Of a stretch of DNA of 64,000 nt, positions 8,006-16,489 are shown piece by piece. Each line of letters begins with the position of its first letter. Position 1 is the stretch's first letter. Origin of the DNA: Rugosimonospora acidiphila (GTDB lineage: Bacteria > Actinomycetota > Actinomycetes > Mycobacteriales > Micromonosporaceae). The stretch is from contig NZ_BAABJQ010000013.1 in assembly GCF_039543385.1 (NCBI RefSeq), forward strand, positions 62,001 to 126,000, given 5' to 3'. Below the pieces are notes generated by a model. That model worked only from the letters and a program-made list of their open reading frames with translations. It was not told the DNA's origin and did no database searches. A program made the translations under genes and the position numbers.

Positions 8006-9351
8006 GACCCGTCGTCCTGGTCGATCTGGGGTACGGCGACGCCGGCAAGGGCACCGTCGTGGACTGGCTGTGCGCGAGCCGGCCGGTCCGCACGGTGATC
8101 CGGTTCAACGGCGGCGCGCAGGCGGCGCACAACGTCGTGCTGCGCGATGGCCGGCGGCACACGTTCGCCCAGTTCGGCTCGGGTACTTTGCGCCCGGGCG
8201 TGGGTACCCACCTGTCCCGGTTCGTGGCGGTCGACCCGGTGGCACTGGCCGCCGAGGCCCGCCACCTCGCCGAGATCGGTGTGCCGGACGCCCTGTCCCG
8301 GCTCACCGTGGACCGGGACGCGCCGCTGGCCACGCCGTACCATCGGGCCGCCAACCGGGCGCGCGAACGAGCTCGGGGAGCCGGACGGCACGGGTCGTGC
8401 GGCATGGGGGTGGGCGAGACGGTGGCGTACCAGCTCGCCCACCCCGACGAGGCGCCGCGGGTGGCCGACTGCCAGGACCCGCGGCGGCTGCGGCGCCGGC
8501 TGCTGGCCCTGCGCGAGCGCCTGGCCGCGGACGTCGGGCCGCTCGACGCGCCACCGGTGGACGACTGCGTGGCCGCGTTCACCGGGTTCGCCGACCGGGT
8601 GTCCATTGTGGACCAGACGTTCGCCGGGCAACTGATCCGCGCCGGTGGCGTGGTGTTCGAGGGCGCGCAGGGGGTGCTGCTGGACGAGTGGCACGGGTTC
8701 CACCCGTACACCACGTGGAGCACCACCACGTTCGCCAACGCGGACAAGCTGCTCGCCGAGGCGGGCCTGGCGGGCGAGGCGACCCGGCTCGGTGTGCTGC
8801 GCGTGGTCACCACGCGGCACGGGCCGGGGCCGCTGGTCACCGAGGACCCGGCGCTGCGGCTGACCGACCCGAACAACCCGACCAACCCATGGCAGGGCCG
8901 GTTCCGGTTCGGGCACTTCGACGCGGTCGCCCACCGGTACGCGCTGGAGGTGGCCGGCGGCGTGGACGGTCTGGCCCTGACCCACCTGGACCTGACCCAC
9001 CGCGACCTGACCCACCGCGACCTGACCCACCGCGACCCGACCCACCGCGACCCGACCCACCGCGACCCGACCCACCGCGACCCGACCGATCGCGACCTGT
9101 TGATGTGCCACGGGTACGACTGGACCGACCGGCTGGAGCCCGGCTCCGCCGGCGACCTGGACCGGCAGGCCGCGCTGACCCGGCGGCTGTTGGCGACCCG
9201 GCCCCGGTACGGTGCGCCGCCCGGGCGCGATCCGGCCGGCCCGACCGCCGGCTGGATCGCGGCGGTCGAGCGGGTGCTGGAGGTACCGGTGGTGCTCGCC
9301 TCGCACGGCCCGACCGCCGAGGACAAGTCGCCGCTTTCGCCGCTGGCATAG
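8002..9351 (+). CDS. Divergent adenylosuccinate-synthetase-like protein
   Basis: A 449-residue protein starting at GTG 8002 inside the VWA stop. The N-terminus reads VVLVDLGYGDAGKGT, matching the PurA loop GDEGKGK with Asp13 kept, and AQAAHNVV gives a histidine (43) at the place of PurA His41. These are the two residues that activate IMP in PurA. Further on, GAQGVLLDEWHGFHPYTTWSTTT parallels the PurA LLD..GTYP..TSS.. segment. Divergence and operon context argue against housekeeping PurA; it may join an amino acid to a different nucleotide. Residues 325-364 are encoded by a 15-bp minisatellite (THRDP/L units), which looks like an expanded loop. Confidence 0.7.
   Translation: MRPVVLVDLGYGDAGKGTVVDWLCASRPVRTVIRFNGGAQAAHNVVLRDGRRHTFAQFGSGTLRPGVGTHLSRFVAVDPVALAAEARHLAEIGVPDALSRLTVDRDAPLATPYHRAANRARERARGAGRHGSCGMGVGETVAYQLAHPDEAPRVADCQDPRRLRRRLLALRERLAADVGPLDAPPVDDCVAAFTGFADRVSIVDQTFAGQLIRAGGVVFEGAQGVLLDEWHGFHPYTTWSTTTFANADKLLAEAGLAGEATRLGVLRVVTTRHGPGPLVTEDPALRLTDPNNPTNPWQGRFRFGHFDAVAHRYALEVAGGVDGLALTHLDLTHRDLTHRDLTHRDPTHRDPTHRDPTHRDPTDRDLLMCHGYDWTDRLEPGSAGDLDRQAALTRRLLATRPRYGAPPGRDPAGPTAGWIAAVERVLEVPVVLASHGPTAEDKSPLSPLA
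8974..9093. repeat. 15-bp in-frame minisatellite in the AdSS-like gene
   Basis: About eight copies of GACCYGACCCACCGC, encoding Asp-Leu/Pro-Thr-His-Arg. Seven units at 8989-9093 are near identical and the first (8974-8988) is diverged. The reading frame is kept throughout. Confidence 0.9.
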
Positions 9352-9411
9352 CGGCGCCAGCCTCCGCCTCGCGCCGCCTCGCGCCGCCACTCGCCGGTCG
9401 CGGGCCGGGCT

Positions 9412-9450
9412 GTGGCCTCCCGTGCCGGGCCGTGGTCTCCCGTGCCGGGG
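9412..9450. repeat. 20-bp tandem duplication in intergenic space
   Basis: Two near-identical copies beginning GTGGCCTCCCGTGCCGGG lie in the 167-base gap between the AdSS-like gene and the beta-propeller gene. The gap holds nothing else recognisable. Confidence 0.6.
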
Positions 9451-9518
9451 GTCGTAGGGTGGCGGGTGCCACCCGTGCGGGTGAGGGTGACTGTCCCGCC
9501 ATTGGGGTAACGGTCAGC

Positions 9519-10769
9519 ATGTCGAACGAACAGCCCCCGCCACCACGCCACGGCGGACACCTCTATCTGCAGACGAACGAGGTCCGCAACGCCGTCATCC
9601 ACTACCGCCGGTCCACCGACGGCGCACTCACCGAGGTGGCCCGCATCCCGACGGGTGGCTCCGGTTCCGGTGGCTTCAAGCCGATCAGCGGCCAGCCCAG
9701 CGCGCCGAACGACTTCGAGGGCGCGGGCAGCGTCATCCTCACGCCGGATCGCCGGTTCCTGTTCGCCACCAACGGGGGCGACAACTCGGTGTCCAGCTTC
9801 GCGGTCGGCGCGGACGGCGGGCTCACCCCGCTGGACGTCCAGCCCACCGGAAACCCGGTCACCGGCCGCAGCGGTACGGCCAAGTCGCTGGCCTACTCGC
9901 CGTCCCGGCGCACGCTGTTCGTGCTGCACGCGTTCGGCCCGGACCACGTGCGGCTGATGTCGGTCGACGGCGACGGCCGGCTGTCGGTGCGCCTGGAGCG
10001 GTACTCGGTGAACACCAAGGACAAGCCCGACCGGGTGGCCACCATGGTCACCCTCTCGCCGGACGAGCGGTTCCTGCTCGCCGGTACCACCTTCGACCAG
10101 CCGCCCACCGCCAATCCGGACGGCTCGGCGATCCTGTGGGTACCGGGGCCGGACGGCGCGCCGAAGTCGATCGCCTCCAACGAACCGGACCCCGACGGAC
10201 TCGTGGTGTTCCCGGTGAGCGGCGACGGCACCCTGGGCGCGGCCTCGTTCCACGACGGCGGGGGCGGCTCTCCGTTCTACATCGCCTTCCTGCACGGGCG
10301 GCCGGACACCTTCGTCCTGGGGGAGGCCGTCGGCGACGGGATCGTCATGGGCACCCTCGACGGGGACGGCGGTATCGGCATCGGCCCGCTCGTCACGGTC
10401 GACACGAGCAAGGGCAAGCCCTCAGAACTGTGTTGGCTGGCCGTTTCCCCGGACGACCGGACGGTGTTCGCCACCAACTTCGGCTACAGCGACGTCAGCA
10501 GCTTCCACATCGACGGCACCGAGATCATTCTGGCGAAGGATCCGGCGTGCCCGCCGGTGCCGGGGGACGGCACGTTCCGGGCGCTCAACGGGACGGTCAG
10601 CAGCGGCCCGAGCGACAACTGGTTCAGCCCCGACGGCGCGTACCTCTACCAGATCTACGGCAACGCCTCCGCGCTGGTGGGCTATGCCGTCCAGCCGGAC
10701 GGCTCGCTCGAGGAGATCACCCGCGTGGCCATCCCGTACAACAGTCCGCAGGGACTGGCCGGAGTCTGA
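9519..10769 (+). CDS. Seven-bladed beta-propeller (lactonase-like) protein
   Basis: A 416-residue protein starting at ATG 9519, with no signal peptide. It contains repeated blades of the 6-phosphogluconolactonase/YncE type: GGHLYLQTNEVRNAVIHYRR, ILTPDRRFLFATNGGDNSVSSF, VTLSPDERFLLAG, LAVSPDDRTVFATNFGYSDVS and FSPDGAYLYQIYGN. Proteins of this fold include sugar lactonases and binding proteins; true Pgl-type catalytic residues cannot be assigned by eye. It stands alone between the AdSS-like gene and urease. A generic beta-propeller label is safest. Confidence 0.75.
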   Translation: MSNEQPPPPRHGGHLYLQTNEVRNAVIHYRRSTDGALTEVARIPTGGSGSGGFKPISGQPSAPNDFEGAGSVILTPDRRFLFATNGGDNSVSSFAVGADGGLTPLDVQPTGNPVTGRSGTAKSLAYSPSRRTLFVLHAFGPDHVRLMSVDGDGRLSVRLERYSVNTKDKPDRVATMVTLSPDERFLLAGTTFDQPPTANPDGSAILWVPGPDGAPKSIASNEPDPDGLVVFPVSGDGTLGAASFHDGGGGSPFYIAFLHGRPDTFVLGEAVGDGIVMGTLDGDGGIGIGPLVTVDTSKGKPSELCWLAVSPDDRTVFATNFGYSDVSSFHIDGTEIILAKDPACPPVPGDGTFRALNGTVSSGPSDNWFSPDGAYLYQIYGNASALVGYAVQPDGSLEEITRVAIPYNSPQGLAGV

Positions 10770-10891
10770 CTCCGGCTGTTCGCTTCCGAGGCGTTTGACC
10801 GTTTTTGGGGCTCCGCGTCGCCTATGGTGAACCAGGTGCCGGATTTAGGCACCGGCAGCCAGCGGCGTCCGTCGATCGCGGAGGGCAACGC

Positions 10892-11194
10892 ATGTACCTG
10901 ACCCCCAGAGAGTTCGACAAACTGACCATTCTTTCGGTGGCCCAGATCGCCGCCGCCCGCAGGGGCAGGGGAATCAAGCTCAACCATCCGGAGGCGGTCG
11001 CCGTGGTCGCCGCGGCGGCGCTGGAGGGTGCCCGCGAGGGTAAGACCGTCGAGGAGGTGATGCACGTGGCGAGTCACGTGCTCACCCGGGACGATGTCAT
11101 GGAGGGAGTGGCCGAGCTGATGCCGATCCTCCAGGTCGAGGCCGTGTTCACCGACGGCTCGCGACTGGTCACCGTGCACTCGCCCATCCAGTAG
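10892..11194 (+). CDS. ureA: Urease gamma subunit
   Basis: A 100-residue protein that matches UreA along its whole length: MYLTPREFDKLTI, the IKLNHPEAVAVV segment, EGKTVEEVM and the C-terminal VTVHSPIQ. It is the smallest of the three structural subunits of the nickel urease that hydrolyses urea to ammonia and carbamate in the cytoplasm. GGAGGG precedes ATG 10892. It heads the operon ureA-ureB-ureC-ureE-ureF-ureG-ureD. The upstream 120 bases carry a GGTGCC/GGCACC inverted repeat (10835-10853) of unknown role. Confidence 0.97.
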   Translation: MYLTPREFDKLTILSVAQIAAARRGRGIKLNHPEAVAVVAAAALEGAREGKTVEEVMHVASHVLTRDDVMEGVAELMPILQVEAVFTDGSRLVTVHSPIQ

Positions 11195-11209
11195 CGGGTG
11201 GAACCGGAG

Positions 11210-11683
11210 ATGCCCGACTCCCCACCGCCCGCCGGCGCGGATTCCGTCCGGCCCGCCGACCCCATCCCGCCCGCCGACGGCGAGCGCCCGCCGCCCGGCG
11301 GGTACCTGCTGCGCGGCGAGCCGCTGGAGCTGAACGCGGGGCGGCCCACCATCCGGGTCGAGGTCCGCAACACCGGGGACCGGCCGATCCAGGTGGGCTC
11401 GCACTTCCACTTCTACGAGGCCAACCGGTACCTCGAATTCGACCGGGACGCCACGTTCGGCACTCGGTTGGACATCCCGGCCAGCACCTCGATCCGGTTC
11501 GAGCCCGGCGACCAGAAAACGGTCCAGCTCGTTCCGTACGGGGGGCGGCAACGGGTCTACGGATTCAACGGACTGGTGAACGCCTGGACCGGCGGCGGGC
11601 CGGCCCCCGGCTACCAACCGGACCGAGCGCGGGCCGCCCGGCGTGCCGGTATCCGCGGCTTCACCTCCACGCCCGACACCTGA
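11210..11683 (+). CDS. ureB: Urease beta subunit, Pro-rich N-terminal extension
   Basis: About 157 residues. The core matches UreB from GYLLRGEPLELNAGR onward, through the hallmark RPIQVGSHFHFYEANRYLEFDR and YGGRQRVYGFNGLVN. The first 40 residues are a Pro/Ala-rich extension and the tail (DRARAARRAG) is basic, so it is longer than the usual 100-120 residues. ATG 11210 is my start; an in-frame GTG at 11198, four bases after ureA, is equally possible. A 16-bp tandem repeat starts at the stop codon. Confidence 0.95.
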   Translation: MPDSPPPAGADSVRPADPIPPADGERPPPGGYLLRGEPLELNAGRPTIRVEVRNTGDRPIQVGSHFHFYEANRYLEFDRDATFGTRLDIPASTSIRFEPGDQKTVQLVPYGGRQRVYGFNGLVNAWTGGGPAPGYQPDRARAARRAGIRGFTSTPDT

Positions 11684-11725
11684 GCGGCCCGACACCCGAG
11701 CGGCCCGACACCCGAGCGGCACGGC
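11682..11725. repeat. 16-bp tandem repeat at the ureB-ureC junction
   Basis: Two full and one partial copy of GAGCGGCCCGACACCC begin at the ureB stop and fill most of the gap before ureC. Confidence 0.8.
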
Positions 11726-11756
11726 GGCCCCGCCTCACGCCATCGAAGGCAGCGCG

Positions 11757-13475
11757 ATGAGTCAGATATCCCGGCAGGAGTACGCCGGACTGTACGGCCC
11801 GACGACCGGCGACCGGATCCGGCTGGCCGACACCGACCTCTACCTCGAGATCGAGAAGGATCTGCGGTGCCTCGGCGACGAGGCCGTGTACGGCGGCGGC
11901 AAGACGCTGCGCGACGGCATGGGTGCCAGCGCCGAGCTGACCAACGCCAACGGGGCGCTGGACCTGGTCATCACCAACGTGACCGTCCTGGACGCCGGAC
12001 TGGGTGTGGTCAAGGCCGACGTCGGGGTCAAGGACGGGTTGATCGCCGGGATCGGCAAGGCCGGCAACCCCGACACCATGGACGGCGTCAGCCCCGAACT
12101 GGTCATCGGCCCGGGCACCGACGCCATCTCCGGTGAGCATCTCATCCTCACGGCCGGCGGCATCGACGCGCACGTGCACCTCGTGTCGCCACAACAGGCG
12201 TACGCCGCGTTGAGCAACGGCACCACGACCATGTGGGGCGGCGGCACCGGTCCGAGCGACAGCACGAACGGGGTCAACGCCACTCCCGGGCCGTGGAACC
12301 TGCATGCGATGATGCGCGCCTTCGAGGGGATCCCGGTCAACATCGGGCTGCTGGCCAAGGGCAACAGTTCCGGGCTGGGCCCGCTGGAGGAGCAGGTGCT
12401 CGCCGGGGCGGCCGGGTACAAGCTGCACGAGGACTGGGGAGCCACCCCGCAGGCGATCCGCTCGGTGCTGTCGGTGGCGGAGCGGTTCGATGTTCAGGTG
12501 GCCATCCACACGGACACCCTCAACGAGAGCGGCTACGTGGAGGACACCATCGCCGCGTTCGAGGGCCGGACGATCCACACGTATCACACGGAGGGCTCCG
12601 GCGGTGGCCACGCGCCGGACATCATCAAGGTGGCCGGGCAGATGAACTGCCTACCCAGTTCCACCACGCCGACCAACCCGTACGGCATCAACACCCAGGC
12701 CGAGCTGTTCGACATGACGATGGTCGCCCACAACTTCAACCCGAAGGTGCCGGCCGACGTGGCGTTCGTGGAGAGCCGCATCCGCGCGGAGACCATCGCC
12801 GCCGAGGACGTCCTGCACGACCTGGGCGTCATCTCGATGATGTCCAGCGACTCGCAGGCGATGGGGCGGGTGGGCGAGAACTGGCTACGCACGATCCAGC
12901 TCGCCGCCACGATGAAGACGACCCGCGGCAAGCTACCCGAGGACTCGCCGGACAACGACAACTTCCGGGTGCTGCGGTACGTGGCTAAGGTGACCATCAA
13001 CCCGGCGATCACCCACGGCATCTCCCATGTGCTCGGCTCCGTCGCGCCGGGCAAGCTGGCCGATCTGGTGCTGTGGGAGCCGGCCTTCTTCGGCGCCAAG
13101 CCCAAGCTGGTCGTCAAGAGCGGCATGATCGTCTGGTCGCTGATGGGCGATCCGAACTCCTCCCTGCCGACCCCGCAGCCGGTCTTCTACCGGCCCATGT
13201 TCGGCGCGTACGGCAGCGCGCTCGCCGAGAACTGCGTGACGTTCATGTCGCGGGCCGGCTACGAGGCCGGGGTGGCCGACCGGCTCGGCCTGCGCCGCCG
13301 GGTGCTTCCGGTGCGCGGCACGCGCGGCCTGACCAAGCGCGACATGGTACGCAACGATGCCCTGCCGCGCATCGACGTGGATCCGGAGACCTTCGCGGTG
13401 AAGCTGGACGGCGTGCACGCCACCGTGCCGCCGGCCACGCGCCTGCCGCTCGCCCAGCTCTACTTCTTCAGCTAG
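11757..13475 (+). CDS. ureC: Urease alpha (catalytic) subunit with altered active-site flap
   Basis: A 572-residue UreC starting at ATG 11757. All nickel-site residues are visible: HVHLVSPQQ, the carbamylated lysine in GYKLHEDWG (residue 222), VAIHTDTLNESG, YHTEGSGGGH and SSDSQAMGRVGE. The mobile flap, however, reads ELFDMTMVAHNF where classical ureases have EHLDMLMVCHH. The Klebsiella Cys319 position is therefore Ala (324), the His312 position is Leu, and His320 is kept. It is a divergent urease; the metal centre is intact but kinetics or pH response probably differ. The full set of accessory genes follows, so it should be activated. Confidence 0.95.
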   Translation: MSQISRQEYAGLYGPTTGDRIRLADTDLYLEIEKDLRCLGDEAVYGGGKTLRDGMGASAELTNANGALDLVITNVTVLDAGLGVVKADVGVKDGLIAGIGKAGNPDTMDGVSPELVIGPGTDAISGEHLILTAGGIDAHVHLVSPQQAYAALSNGTTTMWGGGTGPSDSTNGVNATPGPWNLHAMMRAFEGIPVNIGLLAKGNSSGLGPLEEQVLAGAAGYKLHEDWGATPQAIRSVLSVAERFDVQVAIHTDTLNESGYVEDTIAAFEGRTIHTYHTEGSGGGHAPDIIKVAGQMNCLPSSTTPTNPYGINTQAELFDMTMVAHNFNPKVPADVAFVESRIRAETIAAEDVLHDLGVISMMSSDSQAMGRVGENWLRTIQLAATMKTTRGKLPEDSPDNDNFRVLRYVAKVTINPAITHGISHVLGSVAPGKLADLVLWEPAFFGAKPKLVVKSGMIVWSLMGDPNSSLPTPQPVFYRPMFGAYGSALAENCVTFMSRAGYEAGVADRLGLRRRVLPVRGTRGLTKRDMVRNDALPRIDVDPETFAVKLDGVHATVPPATRLPLAQLYFFS

Positions 13476-13486
13476 GAGTCACCGAC

Positions 13487-14050
13487 ATGCTCGTGGAATC
13501 GGTACTGGGCAACGCGGACGAGCCGGCCTGGGCGGCCCGCCTGACCTCCGCCCGGGTGGAGCACCTGGTGCTCGACCAGTGGGAGGCGCAGAAGAACCGG
13601 CTGCGCAAGCGGGCCTCGGACGGCACCGAGGTGGCCCTGTCCCTGGGCCGGGGCAACCGGCCGCGCGACGGCGACGTGCTGTTCTGGGACGAGGCGGCGC
13701 AGACCGCGATCGTGGCCCGCGTCCGGCTCGGCGAGGTGATGGTCGTGGACCTGAGCGGGCTGGAGAAGGAGCCGGCCGAACTGGGCCTGCGCTCGGCGGT
13801 GGAGTTGGGGCACGCACTGGGCAACCAGCACTGGCCGGCGGTGGTCAAGGGCGGCCGCGTGTACGTGCCGCTGACCGTCGACCGGAAGGTGATGGACTCG
13901 GTGATGCGCACGCACGACCTCACCGGCATCGGTCACGAGTTCGTCCCGGGTACCGAGGTCATCGCGTACCTCGCGCCGCACGAGGCGCGCCGGTTGTTCG
14001 GCGGCGCCGACGCGACCCCGCACACCCACCTGCCCGGGCCGGTGCGGTGA
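13487..14050 (+). CDS. ureE: Urease accessory protein UreE (nickel chaperone)
   Basis: A 187-residue protein, ATG 13487, with AGGAG overlapping the ureC stop. The N-terminal domain (RVEHLVLDQWEAQKNRLRKR, TEVALSLGRGNRPRDGDVLF) and the central DLTGIGHEFVPGTE block fit UreE, which dimerises and hands nickel to the UreG-UreF-UreD complex. The C-terminal tail (ATPHTHLPG) has only two histidines, so it is not the long His-rich nickel store seen in some bacteria. Position between ureC and ureF supports the call. Confidence 0.9.
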   Translation: MLVESVLGNADEPAWAARLTSARVEHLVLDQWEAQKNRLRKRASDGTEVALSLGRGNRPRDGDVLFWDEAAQTAIVARVRLGEVMVVDLSGLEKEPAELGLRSAVELGHALGNQHWPAVVKGGRVYVPLTVDRKVMDSVMRTHDLTGIGHEFVPGTEVIAYLAPHEARRLFGGADATPHTHLPGPVR

Positions 14051-14066
14051 CGGGCAGGGCGCGCTG

Positions 14067-14145
14067 ATGGCGACACGGCGACGGCGGTGACGGCGATGGC
14101 GACGGCGGCGGTGACGGCGGCGGCGGCGGTGACGGCGGCGGCGCC
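14067..14145. repeat. GGCGACGGC-type low-complexity repeat at ureE-ureF junction
   Basis: An irregular run of GGCGACGGC/GGCGGTGAC units covers the junction and the first codons of ureF. It encodes an Ala/Thr/Val-rich leader and makes the ureF start hard to place. Confidence 0.7.
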
Positions 14146-14815
14146 CTTGAGGCTCCTGCAGTTCGGCGACTCCATGTTCCCGGTCGGCGGCTTCGCCTTC
14201 TCCAACGGGCTGGAGGCGGCGGTGCAGGCCGGCGTGGTGTCCGACCGGGCCGGGCTGGAGGAGTTCGTGCGCACCGTCACCCGGGTGGCCGCCACCGGTG
14301 ACGGCGTGGCGCTGCTCGCCGGATACCGCGGCGGGCGCCGCGGCGACCTGGACCGGATCCGCCGCGCCGACGAGGCGGTCGTGCTGCGCAAGCTGTCCGA
14401 GGAGGCCCGCACGATGACCGTGCGGATGGGCCGCAAGCTGGCCGAGGCGGCGGCACGCGTCGTCGGGGATTCCATGCTGGACAAGCGGTTGCGTGAGACC
14501 GCCACCGACCCGGTTCCGGTCACCTACCCGGTCGCACTCGGTACCCTGTTCGCCCACTGTGGACTGTCCGAACCCGACGCGTTCGCCGCGCACCAGTACG
14601 GGGTGGCGACGATGGTGCTCGGCGCGGCGGTGCGGCTGATGCGCGTCGATCACCTGGACACCCAGGCGATCCTGTACGCCGTCAACGGGGGCGTGCCGGA
14701 GCAGTACGGGCGCGCGGCGAACGCGGACCTGGACGACATGGCCGCCTTCGCGCCGGTGCTGGACGTGCTGGCGGCGGCCCACATTCGCGCGCATGTGCGC
14801 CTGTTCATGAGTTGA
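14096..14815 (+). CDS. ureF: Urease accessory protein UreF
   Basis: About 239 residues if ATG 14096 is used; GTG codons at 14087, 14111 and 14129 are alternatives inside the low-complexity leader. The real domain begins at LRLLQFGDSMFPVGGFAFSNGLE, the UreF signature, and continues with all-alpha segments ending in the Gln-Tyr-Gly motif (AAHQYGVAT). UreF bridges UreD and UreG during GTP-dependent nickel insertion into UreC. It ends 11 bases before ureG. Confidence 0.93.
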   Translation: MATAAVTAAAAVTAAAPLRLLQFGDSMFPVGGFAFSNGLEAAVQAGVVSDRAGLEEFVRTVTRVAATGDGVALLAGYRGGRRGDLDRIRRADEAVVLRKLSEEARTMTVRMGRKLAEAAARVVGDSMLDKRLRETATDPVPVTYPVALGTLFAHCGLSEPDAFAAHQYGVATMVLGAAVRLMRVDHLDTQAILYAVNGGVPEQYGRAANADLDDMAAFAPVLDVLAAAHIRAHVRLFMS

Positions 14816-14826
14816 GAGGGTGAACG

Positions 14827-15468
14827 GTGAAGACAATCAGCCGGATCGGGGTCGGTGGCCCGGTGGGCAGCGGCAAGACGGCCCTCATCGAGTCGGTGGT
14901 GCCCAGGCTGGTCGACGGCGGGCTGCGGGTACTGGTGGTGACCAACGACGTGGTCACCACCGAGGACGCCGGGCACGTGCGGCGGGCCCTGACCGGGGTG
15001 CTGGTGGCGGAGCGGATCGTCGGGGTGGAGACCGGCGCCTGCCCGCACACCGCGGTCCGGGAGGACCCGAGCATGAACCTGGCCGCCGTGGAGGACATGG
15101 AGGCGCGCTTCCCGGACAGCGACGTGGTGCTCATCGAGAGCGGCGGGGACAACCTCACCCTCACCTTCAGCCCGGCGCTGGTCGACTACTTCATCTACGT
15201 CATCGACGTCGCCGCCGGAGACAAGATCCCGCGCAAGAACGGCCCGGGCATTTCCCGGTCGGACGTCCTGGTCATCAACAAGACCGACCTCGCACCGTAT
15301 GTCGAGGCCGACCTGGACGTCATGGCGCGCGACGCGGCCCGGATGCGCGACGGGAAACCGTTCGTCTTCACCAACTGCAAGACCGGTGCGGGCGTCGACG
15401 AACTGGTCGCGCTGGTGCGGCGCGACGCGCTGTTCGATCTGGTACGGCCGGGGGAGTTGCTCGCGTGA
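14827..15468 (+). CDS. ureG: Urease accessory GTPase UreG
   Basis: A 213-residue GTPase from GTG 14827, with GAGAGG upstream. Motifs are complete: P-loop GVGGPVGSGKT, TNDVVTTEDA, the nickel-binding Cys-Pro-His of GACPHTAVREDPS, IESGGDNLT (Walker B-like) and VINKTDLAP (NKxD). It powers nickel delivery to apo-urease. Its TGA overlaps the ureD start (GTGA). Confidence 0.97.
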   Translation: MKTISRIGVGGPVGSGKTALIESVVPRLVDGGLRVLVVTNDVVTTEDAGHVRRALTGVLVAERIVGVETGACPHTAVREDPSMNLAAVEDMEARFPDSDVVLIESGGDNLTLTFSPALVDYFIYVIDVAAGDKIPRKNGPGISRSDVLVINKTDLAPYVEADLDVMARDAARMRDGKPFVFTNCKTGAGVDELVALVRRDALFDLVRPGELLA

Positions 15469-16394
15469 CCCAGCTGGACCCGGCGCCCCATCGCGACGCG
15501 CCCGAGTTGGCGCCGTACCACGACGAGCCGGCCCAGCTGCCCAGCGCGGCGCCGGGCAAGGTCGGCGTGCTCCGGCTCGGCTTCGAGCGCCGGGGTGGTC
15601 GCACCGTGCTGGCCGACCTGTTCCGGCAGGCTCCGCTGCTGGTGCAGCAGGCGCTCTACTGGGACGCCGCCATGCCGGAGATGGCCTGCGTGTTCATCAT
15701 TTCCACCTCGGGCGGGACGCTGCAAGGCGACCGGCACCGGATCGAGGTGTCGCTGGGCGCGGGCGCCCACGCCCATCTCACCACCCAGGCGGCCAACAAA
15801 ATCCAGGAGATGGACGCCAACTACGCCGCCCAGCACCAGCGCATCGTGCTTGCCGAGGACGCCTACCTGGAGTACCTGCCGGAGCCGGTGATCCCGTACC
15901 GGCACAGCCGCTTCATCACGCACACCGAGGTGGTGGCGCCGCCCTCGGCCACGGTGCTGTACGCGGAGATCCTGCTGCCCGGCCGCAAGCACCACCGGGG
16001 CGGGGAGATCTTCGCGTACGACCTGTTCTCCTCGACCCTGCGGGTGGCCCGGCCGGGCGGGCCCGACCTGTTCGTGGAGAAGTTCGTCGTGGAGCCCGCG
16101 CGGTTCCCGCCCGACCGGTGCGGCGTGTTCGGCGACTTCCACGTGCTCGGCAGCGTCCTGCTGCTGGCCTCGCCCGAGCGCGCGATGCGGGTCTGGGAGC
16201 GGACTCCGTCCACCTGGGACGGCGACGCCCGGCTGGCGGCCGGTGCGTGCCGGCTGCCGGGCGACGCCGGGCTGATGTACCGGGTGCTCGGCATGGAGAC
16301 CGAGCCGGTCCGGGCGCGGGTACGCGAGTTCTGTGCGGTGGCACGCGCCGAGACGGTGGGCCGGCCGCTCCCACCGGCCTTCGGTTGGCGCTGA
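15465..16394 (+). CDS. ureD: Urease accessory protein UreD (UreH)
   Basis: A 309-residue protein beginning at GTG 15465 inside the ureG stop. Family marks: KVGVLRLGFERRGGRTVLADLFRQAPL, the STSGGTLQGDRHRIEV segment, AHLTTQAANKI and LEYLPEPVIPYRHSRF. UreD forms the scaffold that docks on the urease apoprotein and receives UreF and UreG. It is the last gene of the operon. Confidence 0.95.
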   Translation: MTQLDPAPHRDAPELAPYHDEPAQLPSAAPGKVGVLRLGFERRGGRTVLADLFRQAPLLVQQALYWDAAMPEMACVFIISTSGGTLQGDRHRIEVSLGAGAHAHLTTQAANKIQEMDANYAAQHQRIVLAEDAYLEYLPEPVIPYRHSRFITHTEVVAPPSATVLYAEILLPGRKHHRGGEIFAYDLFSSTLRVARPGGPDLFVEKFVVEPARFPPDRCGVFGDFHVLGSVLLLASPERAMRVWERTPSTWDGDARLAAGACRLPGDAGLMYRVLGMETEPVRARVREFCAVARAETVGRPLPPAFGWR

Positions 16395-16489
16395 ACAGGA
16401 TTCAGGAGGACGGCCGCGCGGAGATCAACCGGTCGACCCGGCCCGACATCACCCGCAGCATCACCCACGCCGCTTGGCCGGGCTGCTGC

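Noticed and set aside
8974..9093. CRISPR-like array
   Set aside because: Units are contiguous 15-bp repeats with no spacers and encode an in-frame peptide.
8002..9351. Housekeeping purA
   Set aside because: Too divergent (GYGDAGKGT and WHGFHPYTTW segments, expanded repeat) and embedded in a Nudix/VWA operon; a normal purA should exist elsewhere.
7593..10295. A 900-codon minus-strand open frame over the VWA, AdSS-like and propeller genes
   Set aside because: No recognisable domain and Ser/Arg/Pro-biased composition; the plus-strand genes there have clear motifs.
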